A DNA stretch of 64,000 bases. It comes from Rothia nasimurium (GTDB lineage Bacteria > Actinomycetota > Actinomycetes > Actinomycetales > Micrococcaceae). Below, piece by piece: positions 31,561 to 39,219 of this stretch (positions within the stretch are counted from its first letter, which is position 1; every line of letters begins with the position of its first letter). The DNA lies in the NCBI RefSeq assembly GCF_928381705.1, contig NZ_CAKMSR010000007.1:92051-156050 (forward strand), given 5' to 3'. Under the pieces are notes generated by a model that saw only the letters and a program-made list of their open reading frames with translations, was not told the origin of the DNA and made no database searches. Both the position numbers and the translations under genes were made by a program.

Positions 31561-31600
31561 CGTCCACTTCCCCGCTACCTCAAGGGGACCTTATTTCCTC

Positions 31601-31630
31601 AAAGGGACCGCATAGTATGCGGCCCCTTTT
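31601..31630 (+). terminator. Terminator after the first nhaA
   Basis: AAAGGGACCGCATA pairs with TATGCGGCCCCTTT with one mismatch, ending in CTTTT, about 40 bases after the stop. Confidence 0.8.
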
Positions 31631-31747
31631 GGGTTGTGCGGTCCCCTTGTGTGCGGGGCAGGTGCGCGGAGGCTTTTCAAACGGGGCGGACGCCGGGGTG
31701 CAGTTCTGCATCTCAGATTCCGGCATTAGCTGGGCTAAAGGAGCATA

Positions 31748-33151
31748 ATGGAACCTGAAGCAAGCGAAGATACACCTGACCTAAGGAGAGGCATGACTGA
31801 AGCGCCTCACAAGGACCCGCTCTTTTCCCGCGGATCGTACGCCGAGACCAGCCGCGTCTCAGAGATTATGCGCAAGGAATCGGTGGGTGGTTTTATTCTG
31901 CTCGCCGCCACCGTGCTCGCCGTTATTCTGGCTAACTCCCAGGCAGCACATTTCTACGAGAGTGTGCGCGATACCGAGCTGGGCTTGAGCATTCCAGGCT
32001 TCAGCCACCTGATGATGAACGTGCACCTGTGGGCCGCTGACGGCCTGCTCACGGTCTTCTTCTTCCTCACCGGCCTAGAACTCAAAAAAGAGTTCGTGGT
32101 GGGCGACCTGCGCGACCCGGGTAAAGCCGTCGTCCCCATCGCGGCGGCCTTCGGCGGCGCCATGACGCCGGCTATCATCTATTTCGCCATCAACCACGGC
32201 AATGAGACCGCTGTGCACGGCTGGGCTATTCCCGCTGCCACCGATATCGCTTTCGCGGTGGCCGTCCTGGCCGGTGCGGGCACCTTCCTACCCGCGGCCC
32301 TGCGCACCTTCCTACTGACCCTGGCTGTGGTCGATGACCTGATTGCCATCGTCATTATCGCCCTCTTCTACACCAGCAACTTCCACGCCTGGTACCTGAT
32401 TATCTCTATCATTCCCATCGGGCTATATTTCTGGCTGACCCACAAGCATGAGAAGTTCTTCCACGAGAAAAAGTGGGCGGCCTGGGTCATCTTGCTACCC
32501 CTGGGGCTCATCACCTGGGCTCTCTTCCTAGAGTCAGGCATTCACGCCACCATTGCAGGCGTCATTCTGGGCTTCTGCGTCCCCGTCCGCATGACCGCCC
32601 AGGCCAAGCAAGCCGATGCTCACGCCTCCCTGGCCGAGACCCTGGAGCACCGCCTGCGTCCGCTCTCCACCGGCATCTGCGTACCCCTCTTCGCCTTCTT
32701 CTCCGCCGGTGTAGCAGTCGGTGGCTGGGACGGCCTGCGCACCGCCCTTACCGACTCCGTTGCTATCGGCATCATGGTTGGCCTGGTACTGGGCAAGACC
32801 GTCGGCATTACCGGTACCACCTGGCTCATCACCCGATTCCGCGGCGTGAACCTAGACTCCGATATCAAGTGGATTGATGTGATCGGCCTAGCCGTCACCG
32901 GCGGTATCGGCTTCACCGTTTCTATGCTGGTCGCCGAGCTCTCCTTCGAGTCAGGCTCCCTGCACACCGAGGACGCCAAGATCGGCATTATGATCGGCTC
33001 GGTTATCGCAGCGGTCTTAGGCGCAACGATTCTGTCGATTCGCAACAAGCACTACAAGCAGATTGCACTCAAGGAAAGCATCGACGAGAACGAGGACGGC
33101 ATCCCCGACGTCTTCACCGACAACACGGACGCGCCCCGCCCCGGCGCCTAG
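31748..33151 (+). CDS. nhaA: Na+/H+ antiporter NhaA (second copy)
   Basis: This 467-residue paralogue of the preceding gene shares all the NhaA blocks (FFFLTGLELKKEF, IPAATDIAFAVAVLA, TLAVVDDLIAI). The N-terminus differs, and a longer first external loop is present. There are two credible starts: ATG 31748 after AAAGGAG and ATG 31793 after AAGGAGAGG. The Asp-rich tail is nearly identical, even at DNA level, to that of the first copy. It has no structured leader like that before 30166, so the two may be controlled differently. Confidence 0.95.
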   Translation: MEPEASEDTPDLRRGMTEAPHKDPLFSRGSYAETSRVSEIMRKESVGGFILLAATVLAVILANSQAAHFYESVRDTELGLSIPGFSHLMMNVHLWAADGLLTVFFFLTGLELKKEFVVGDLRDPGKAVVPIAAAFGGAMTPAIIYFAINHGNETAVHGWAIPAATDIAFAVAVLAGAGTFLPAALRTFLLTLAVVDDLIAIVIIALFYTSNFHAWYLIISIIPIGLYFWLTHKHEKFFHEKKWAAWVILLPLGLITWALFLESGIHATIAGVILGFCVPVRMTAQAKQADAHASLAETLEHRLRPLSTGICVPLFAFFSAGVAVGGWDGLRTALTDSVAIGIMVGLVLGKTVGITGTTWLITRFRGVNLDSDIKWIDVIGLAVTGGIGFTVSMLVAELSFESGSLHTEDAKIGIMIGSVIAAVLGATILSIRNKHYKQIALKESIDENEDGIPDVFTDNTDAPRPGA

Positions 33152-33177
33152 CGTCCGTCCGCCCTATCTCGCAGGGT

Positions 33178-33240
33178 AGGTACCATCTAACTCAGAAAAA
33201 CCCACCAACCAGCTGGGTTTTTCCGAGTCAGATGGTACCT
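33178..33240 (+). terminator. Long terminator after the second nhaA
   Basis: GGTACCATCT...GAAAAACCCA pairs with TGGGTTTTTC...AGATGGTACC in a stem of about 25 bp with two small mismatches. The T-run lies in the right arm. It works on either strand. Confidence 0.88.
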
Positions 33241-33311
33241 ATCCGTTTAAAGCGGTGCACGAAACGGCAACATCACAGTGGGCATGTTTTGCACAAACGC
33301 AACCGAGCTGT

Positions 33312-33355
33312 GAGAATTACCCCTAGTGTTCACCGCCCTAGCGCCGGTGATTCTC
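33312..33355 (+). other. Hairpin in the leader of the Na+ symporter gene
   Basis: GAGAATTACC and GGTGATTCTC pair with one mismatch across a 24-base loop, about 100 bases before the symporter start. The leader from 33241 to 33458 holds no gene. A regulatory RNA is possible but not recognised. Confidence 0.25.
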
Positions 33356-33458
33356 CGCCCTTGCTGCCCACTGTGCCGCAGCTAAGGCGCCCCACCACGT
33401 GCCACCGCGCCCACCTATACCCCGGGCCGACCCGGCCTCTTACCGATTTGGAGTACAC

Positions 33459-35009
33459 ATGGATACTCTGCTCAACGCAGTGCACTGGATTAACGAATCC
33501 ACCGCTGGAGCAACCGAGGTTATTACCGGCATCTCAGATAACCTCTGGGCCAACTTCCTCATGTACGCCCTGGTGGCCGTAGGCCTGGGCATCACCATCG
33601 CAACGCGAGGCGTTCAGTTCCGCCTCATCGGCGAAATGTTCCGCACCCTCAAGGACCCCGCCGGCACCGAGTACAACGGCAAGAAGAGCATCTCAGCCTT
33701 CCGCGCCTTCACCGTCTCTGCTGCCTCCCGTGTGGGCGTGGGCAACATCGTCGGTGTTGCCATGGCTATCACCATGGGCGGCCCCGGCGCTGTCTTCTGG
33801 ATGTGGGTTATCGCCTCCGTCGGCGCCGCGTCTGCCTTCGCAGAGTCCCTGCTGGGCCAGCTCTACAAGCGCAAGGGCGAGGACTCCTACATCGGCGGCC
33901 CCGCCTACTACATGTCACGCGGTCTTAACGCCCGCTGGCTGGGCCTCATCTTCGTTGCCTTCATCGTCATCACCTACGCCTTCGTCTTCGTCGCCGTGCA
34001 GACCAACGCTATCGTTGGCGCAACCGCCACCTCATTCGGCATTGACGCCTCAGACCCCAGCGCTATGGGCTTCCGCATTGCCATTGGCGTGGTGATTGCA
34101 GTTATCTCGGCATTCATCATTTTCGGCGGTATCCGTACCATCTCATCGGTCACCGAGATCATGGTGCCCTTCATGGCTGTGCTCTACCTGATTCTGGGTC
34201 TGATTATCGTCGTCATGAACCTGGGTGCCGTCCCCGGCGTCCTGGCAGATATCTTCGCAGGTGCTTTCGGCCTGAAGGAATTTGTCACCGGCGCCCTGAT
34301 CGGCGTCATCACCCAGGGTATGCGCCGTGGCCTACTCTCCAACGAGGCCGGTATGGGTACCGCCCCCAACGCCGGTGCAACCGCGTCCGTCTCCCACCCC
34401 GCCAAGCAGGGCTTCGTGCAGGCCCTGGGTGTCTACTTCGACACCATGCTGGTCTGCTCCGTCACCGCCTTTATCGTGCTGGTAGCCGGCGACATCCCCT
34501 ACGGCGACAAGAACTCCGCAGGCACCCTCACCCAGGTTGCGCTCTCTAGCCAGCTGGGCCCCTGGGCGGTTCACTTCCTGACCGTAGCGATTGCCCTCTT
34601 CGCCTTCTCATCCATCATCGGTAACTACTACTACGGTGAGTCCAACATCCGCTTCGTCACCGAGAAGCACCTGCCTATGAACATCTTCCGCGTCATCGTG
34701 ATTCTGTTCGTGTTCTTTGGTGCTATTGCCTCCATCGACCTGCTGTGGAACCTGGCTGACCTGCTCAACGGCGGCATGGTCATCGTCAACCTGACCGCGG
34801 TCTGCCTGCTGATGCCTAAGGTCATGAAGGTGCTCCGCAACTACGAGGCCCAGCGCAAGGCTGGCCTCGAGCCGATTTTCCAGGCATCTGATCTGCCCGA
34901 GATTAAGAACCTGGACGCCTGGGACGGCACCGACGAGCTCACCCAGCGCGAATACTGGGAGAATTTCGACCGCGAGCAGGCTGAAAAGCGCGCCGCCCGC
35001 GGCAAGTAG
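33459..35009 (+). CDS. Alanine/glycine:sodium symporter (AGCS family)
   Basis: This 516-residue membrane protein takes up alanine or glycine with Na+. AGCS signatures are GVGNIVGVAMAITMGGPGAVFWMW, GGPAYYMSRGL, the RGLLSNEAGMGTAPNAGATA segment and FAFSSIIGNYYYGESN. About eleven helices are expected. The ATG at 33459 follows GGAG, and the 20-codon upstream extension is rejected. Its place after two Na+/H+ antiporters may reflect shared sodium cycling, although each has its own terminator. Confidence 0.94.
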   Translation: MDTLLNAVHWINESTAGATEVITGISDNLWANFLMYALVAVGLGITIATRGVQFRLIGEMFRTLKDPAGTEYNGKKSISAFRAFTVSAASRVGVGNIVGVAMAITMGGPGAVFWMWVIASVGAASAFAESLLGQLYKRKGEDSYIGGPAYYMSRGLNARWLGLIFVAFIVITYAFVFVAVQTNAIVGATATSFGIDASDPSAMGFRIAIGVVIAVISAFIIFGGIRTISSVTEIMVPFMAVLYLILGLIIVVMNLGAVPGVLADIFAGAFGLKEFVTGALIGVITQGMRRGLLSNEAGMGTAPNAGATASVSHPAKQGFVQALGVYFDTMLVCSVTAFIVLVAGDIPYGDKNSAGTLTQVALSSQLGPWAVHFLTVAIALFAFSSIIGNYYYGESNIRFVTEKHLPMNIFRVIVILFVFFGAIASIDLLWNLADLLNGGMVIVNLTAVCLLMPKVMKVLRNYEAQRKAGLEPIFQASDLPEIKNLDAWDGTDELTQREYWENFDREQAEKRAARGK

Positions 35010-35038
35010 GCTCAAGCCCCCGGGTAGTTAACCCGCAA

Positions 35039-35101
35039 GGACGCCGCCGCCCACCACCCTGCCCCTTGGCAGGGATGGTGCGCGGCGGCGTCCTGGTTTT
35101 A
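35039..35101 (+). terminator. Terminator with GGACGCC/GGCGTCC stem base
   Basis: GGACGCCGCCGC (35039-35050) pairs with GCGGCGGCGTCC (35082-35093) around an inner CTGCC/GGCAG hairpin, then TGGTTTTAAAA. This is the fourth terminator in the window built on the GGACGCC word. Confidence 0.88.
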
Positions 35102-35187
35102 AAACCCTATACTGAAAGCTGTTCTTAACCGCCACCGGGGTAGGCTTCTTACGCCCACCCCACCGCAGAGGATGATCTTTAGCGACA

Positions 35188-36690
35188 ATGACCAACGACT
35201 TCCGCCACAAAGGCCTCGCCGCAGGGCGCCTGGGGCTAGCTTCTTCAACCGTCATTGGGGTAGCGTCAACCGCCCCCATGTACTCACTGGCTGCCTCTAT
35301 TGGCTTCATCGTGATAGCCGTGGGCTATCAAGCCCCGATAGCCCTGATTTTGGGTTTTATCCCTATGCTCCTGACGGCGCTCTCCTATAAGGAGCTGAAC
35401 GAGGCGGTGCCGGATTCAGGTACGGTCTTCACCTGGGGCGCTAAGGCTTTTGGGCCGAAGACCGGCTGGATTTCTGGCTGGGGCGTTATCGTGGCGGGCG
35501 TGATTGCTATGGCTAATCAGACCCAGATTGCGGCGATCTATTTTTGGCTGCTGCTGGGGCAGGACGATCTGGCCCACAACAAGCACGTCATTGTGGCAAC
35601 CGGTGTTCTGGTGATTGCCCTGACCACCTGGATTTCCTACCGCAATATTGAGGCCGGCTCACTGACCCAGTGGCTGCTGGTTGGTATTCAGTATGTGGCG
35701 ATTGTGCTGCTGGCACTGGGTGTTTTTAACTCCCTGGCATCGGGTGCGGTAGCGGGCTTTGAGTTTGAAGCTAACTGGTTTAACCCCTTTGAGGCTAGTT
35801 TTGACGGCATGATTCAGGCCGTGCTGATTGCTATCTTCATCTACTGGGGCTGGGACACCTGCCTGGCTATCGCCGAAGAAACCAAGGACCCTCACCGCAC
35901 TCCCGGCCGCGCGGCCGTCCTCTCCAGCTCTATTCTGGTGGTCACCTACGTTTTCGTGACCGTGGTGGCCCTGATGTACGCGGGGGCAGGTTCAGGTGGC
36001 ATTGGTCTGGCTAACCCCGATAATTCGGACGACGTCTTCACCCCCTTTAAGGACGCCGCCCTGGGCTCCTGGGGTTGGGTTATTATTCTGGCGGTGGCTG
36101 TTTCTGCCCTGGCGACCTGCCAGACCACGATTCTGCCCTCTTCCCGCGGTATTTTCGCCATGGCGGTTTACCGGTCAGTTCCGGCTAAGTTCGGCGATGT
36201 ACACCCCAAGTTCAAGACCCCCAAGACTTCCACTGTTTATATGGGTGTTTGCTCGGCTCTCTTCTACGCGGGAATGACCTACATCAGCGAGAACATGCTG
36301 GCCGATACGATTGAGGCTGCCAGCGTGGCTGTGGCCCTGTACTATGCGGTGACGTCGTTTGCCTGTATCAAGTACTACCGGGGCGATATTTTCACCAGCG
36401 CCCGCAACGTGGTCTTCCGTTTAATCATTCCAGCAACCGGTGGCGTGATGATGACCGCGATTCTGGTGATTTCTCTGGTCAATATGGCTGACCCTGAGTA
36501 CGGCTATACCCAGATGCTGGGGACCAGCGGTGTCTTTGTCACTGCGGTAGCTTCTTTTGTGATTGGTTTTGGCCTGATGGCCCTGTTGATGGGCCGGGAT
36601 GAGTTCAAGCCCTTCTTCCGGGGCGAGACTCTGAATATGGACACCCGGGTCAAGGTACCCGAGTCCGCTGACCTGGACGAGGTGAAATAG
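35188..36690 (+). CDS. APC-family amino acid permease
   Basis: This 500-residue transporter has about twelve helices, with the family opening LASSTVIGVASTAPMYSLAA, then LNEAVPDSGTVFTWGAKAFG and GWDTCLAIAEETKDPHRTPG (an APC consensus segment after helix 5). It probably imports an amino acid or amine; the substrate cannot be inferred from sequence. The ribosome site is weak (GAGGATGATC farther upstream). Confidence 0.9.
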   Translation: MTNDFRHKGLAAGRLGLASSTVIGVASTAPMYSLAASIGFIVIAVGYQAPIALILGFIPMLLTALSYKELNEAVPDSGTVFTWGAKAFGPKTGWISGWGVIVAGVIAMANQTQIAAIYFWLLLGQDDLAHNKHVIVATGVLVIALTTWISYRNIEAGSLTQWLLVGIQYVAIVLLALGVFNSLASGAVAGFEFEANWFNPFEASFDGMIQAVLIAIFIYWGWDTCLAIAEETKDPHRTPGRAAVLSSSILVVTYVFVTVVALMYAGAGSGGIGLANPDNSDDVFTPFKDAALGSWGWVIILAVAVSALATCQTTILPSSRGIFAMAVYRSVPAKFGDVHPKFKTPKTSTVYMGVCSALFYAGMTYISENMLADTIEAASVAVALYYAVTSFACIKYYRGDIFTSARNVVFRLIIPATGGVMMTAILVISLVNMADPEYGYTQMLGTSGVFVTAVASFVIGFGLMALLMGRDEFKPFFRGETLNMDTRVKVPESADLDEVK

Positions 36691-36707
36691 AGCGACTGTA
36701 CCACCAT

Positions 36708-36746
36708 GCCCTCTCTAGCACCGGTCAAGCGTGTGACAGAGAGGGC
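36708..36746. terminator. Possible terminator after the APC permease
   Basis: GCCCTCTCT and AGAGAGGGC form a perfect 9-bp stem with a 21-base loop, 18 bases after the stop. There is no T-tract, so efficiency is doubtful. Confidence 0.4.
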
Positions 36747-37036
36747 AACACGCCCTGAAGGTCTAGAAATTTTTTACAGATAGATAAAATTTGCACTATT
36801 TAGGGGTGGTTTTGTTTCACCTTGCCAAACCCAAAACAGGGGGCAAGGCCCCTCACCTGCCTGGTTTTTATCCCCTTTTATGCCTACAGAATCTCAGGTT
36901 TTGCAGAGGTTGGGATGTCATACTTGGTGTAGTAGGTCTGGAAGAGTTTGGGCTGACAGACCTGCGATTCAGAGTATGAGTGTGTTTCAAATTTATCGTC
37001 TCTGATAGCTGCCCGCAGGGGTGTGGGCAGTAAACC
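36747..37036. other. Gene-free A/T-rich stretch, possible small RNA
   Basis: No convincing protein frame is present. A promoter-like TTTACA at about 36774 with A/T-rich sequence behind it, and a strong terminator at 37037-37083, bracket about 250 bases that could be an untranslated RNA. Short frames on either strand (36791-36979, 36884-37075) lack ribosome sites. Confidence 0.3.
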
Positions 37037-37083
37037 GAAGTGGAGGCGGGCCCCCTGGGAAGGGCTCGCCTCCACTTCTCTTT
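37037..37083 (+). terminator. Terminator before the gene at 37146
   Basis: GAAGTGGAGGCGGGCCC pairs with GGGCTCGCCTCCACTTC (one mismatch), followed by TCTTT. No coding gene ends just upstream of it. Confidence 0.75.
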
Positions 37084-37145
37084 ATCCTCTTTCTTTGACT
37101 CGAAGTACAGTAGATACGAAACACCCGCCCCGGCAAGGAGAGTCA

Positions 37146-37604
37146 GTGGCTATTGACCCGCAGCATACCCAGATTAAAGAGACCGCTTTTGCGTTGGCCC
37201 GCAAGTTTGGCTGGGCCCTGGAATACAACGGCGGCCTGGAGCTAGACGGCGAGTTCCTTGACGATGCTGACCTGTCGGTAGAGCGCTCCGAGGACGGCGT
37301 GCAGGTGGAGTATGTGCTCAATATCAGCTATGCCGATTCGACCGCCTACGGGTACACCCTCACACGCGAGGCGGCGAGCGCCCCGGCGTCCGCCTTTGGG
37401 GTGGGCGCTTTTGGTCAGGACGCAGGCAGCCAGGCACCCGCACCCAGCAGCTTTGGTGCGGGGGCGGGTTTTGGCCTGGGGTCTTTTGCTACAGAGGGTC
37501 TACCGGGTGAGAATGCGGTGACGTTGGCTGAGAAGTATTACATCACCACTTTGGCTGAGCTGATTGAGGCGGTGGAGGAGAAGCTGACCACTCTGGCTCT
37601 CTAA
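37146..37604 (+). CDS. Conserved hypothetical protein, 152 aa
   Basis: The GTG at 37146 follows AAGGAGAG, so the upstream extension to 37023 is rejected. The N-terminal 75 residues look folded (FALARKFGWALEYNGGLEL, then VEYVLNISYADSTAYGYTL), a Gly/Ala/Phe-rich linker follows, and a helical end (EKYYITTLAELIEAVEEKL) closes the protein. I do not recognise the family. It may be a distant paralogue of 6049-6537. No signal peptide, so it is probably cytoplasmic. Confidence 0.72.
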   Translation: MAIDPQHTQIKETAFALARKFGWALEYNGGLELDGEFLDDADLSVERSEDGVQVEYVLNISYADSTAYGYTLTREAASAPASAFGVGAFGQDAGSQAPAPSSFGAGAGFGLGSFATEGLPGENAVTLAEKYYITTLAELIEAVEEKLTTLAL

Positions 37605-37697
37605 AAAGGTTTTTACGCCTTGCGCGTGCCTTCTGCTATGCACCAACACCCAAAAGGTAAGGTTACTTAAAATTCCTTTAATCTCAGGAAGGTTGCC

Positions 37698-39116
37698 ATG
37701 GCTGACTTTACCTACACCGCCGCTTACCCCTACGACGAAGACACCGTGCGCACCTGGTTTGTGCGCCCCGGCGCCCTGACTCGGGCAACCCCTCACTGGG
37801 CTGGCTCCGTCACCGAAGAGGGCAAACCGAACGAGCCTGGAAGTACCGCTCGCACCAGGGTGGCACTGCCGCTAACCTCGGGTCTGCTGACCCTCCCCTG
37901 GGCGGCCCGCCATACCCGGGCGTCCGCCGATTCCTTTACCGACGAAATGGTCCGCGGCCCCTTTTCTTCCTGGGAGCACACCCACGATTTTCTGTCGACG
38001 CCGGGCGATACGGTGGTGCGCGACAGCATTACCTTCACAGCTCTTCCCACGCCGCCCACACCCGCGGAAAAGGTAGGAGCTGCAGCTGAACGGCTTGCCC
38101 GGGCAGCGGCTCAAAAGCAGCTAGAGAAAGTCTTTGCCGCCCGCGAGCGCCGAATCGGTGCTGATCTTGATTTTCAGCAGCGTTATGAAAGTGACCCTCT
38201 GACGATAGTGGTTGCGGGCGCATCGGGCATGGTCGGCCGTCAGGTGGTTGCCCTGCTGACCGGTGGTGGGCATACGGTGCGCACGCTGGTGCGTCACGCC
38301 CCTGAGGCGGAGCATGAGTTCCGCTGGGACCCTTCTGCCGGTGAGATTGATACTGCCGCTTTTGAGGGTGCGGACGCCGTCATCCACCTGGGCGGGGCCA
38401 GCATCAACCAGCGGTTTACCGAGGAGAATAAGAAGAAGATTCTTACCTCCCGTGTTGAGTCCACGACCCTGCTGGCAACTACCCTGGCCGACCTGGTGCG
38501 ACAGAGGGGTGCGGACGCCGCCCCGCACGTTTTTGTCTGCGCTTCTGCAGTGGGTTTTTACGGCCCTGACCGGGACCAAGAGATACTCACCGAGGACCAG
38601 GACGCTGGGAGCGGCTTCCTGGCGCAGGTATGCCAGGCGTGGGAGGCTGCCTGCCAACCTGCTCGTGAGGCTGGACTTCGAGTAGTTAACGTGCGCACCG
38701 GCCTGGTGCAGTCTGCCCTGGGTGGTATGTTGCGCCTGCAGCTTCCGGCTTTCTTGAGCGGGACCGGGGGTTGGATTGGTTCGGGTGAGCAGGTGCAGAG
38801 CTGGATCAGCCTGGACGATATTGCCGGTATCTATGTGCATGCGGTGCTGACCGAGAAGCTGGAGGGGCCGGTGAACGCGGTGGCTCCCACGCCGGTACCG
38901 GCGAAGGCCCTGGCCAAGACGGTGGGTAGGGTGCTGCGCCGCCCCGTCCTGCTCCCTATTCCGCCTGCTGTGCCTGCTCTGGCCCTGGGGCAGGAGGGAG
39001 TGAAGGAATTAGCGCTGGCGAGCCAGCGGGCCAGTGCCGATAAGCTCTTGGCTAGTGGCTACGTTTTCTTTGAGCCGGAATTGGAGCGGGCTCTGGCTCA
39101 CGAGCTCACCCGGTAG
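37698..39116 (+). CDS. TIGR01777-family epimerase with N-terminal SRPBCC domain
   Basis: This 472-residue protein has an N-terminal lipid-binding-like SRPBCC domain (residues about 1-150) and an extended short-chain dehydrogenase domain starting LTIVVAGASGMVGRQVVALL (NAD-binding glycines). ADAVIHLGGASINQRFTEENKKKI, SAVGFYGPD with the catalytic Tyr, and VNVRTGLVQS mark the YfcH/TIGR01777 family. The fusion is common in actinobacteria. The substrate is unknown, although related proteins act on nucleotide-sugar-like compounds. AGGAAGG precedes the ATG. Confidence 0.9.
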   Translation: MADFTYTAAYPYDEDTVRTWFVRPGALTRATPHWAGSVTEEGKPNEPGSTARTRVALPLTSGLLTLPWAARHTRASADSFTDEMVRGPFSSWEHTHDFLSTPGDTVVRDSITFTALPTPPTPAEKVGAAAERLARAAAQKQLEKVFAARERRIGADLDFQQRYESDPLTIVVAGASGMVGRQVVALLTGGGHTVRTLVRHAPEAEHEFRWDPSAGEIDTAAFEGADAVIHLGGASINQRFTEENKKKILTSRVESTTLLATTLADLVRQRGADAAPHVFVCASAVGFYGPDRDQEILTEDQDAGSGFLAQVCQAWEAACQPAREAGLRVVNVRTGLVQSALGGMLRLQLPAFLSGTGGWIGSGEQVQSWISLDDIAGIYVHAVLTEKLEGPVNAVAPTPVPAKALAKTVGRVLRRPVLLPIPPAVPALALGQEGVKELALASQRASADKLLASGYVFFEPELERALAHELTR

Positions 39117-39219
39117 AGCTCTTTGTTTACCGAAATGTCACTGTAAACACCGGCAAGACGGCGCGGAGCGGGCTATTCTGTTGAATGACACACATCATCA
39201 TTCTCACCGAAAGATAAGC

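Noticed and set aside
36791..36979. 62-codon frame after the APC permease
   Set aside because: No ribosome site and no recognisable protein; kept only as part of a possible RNA region.
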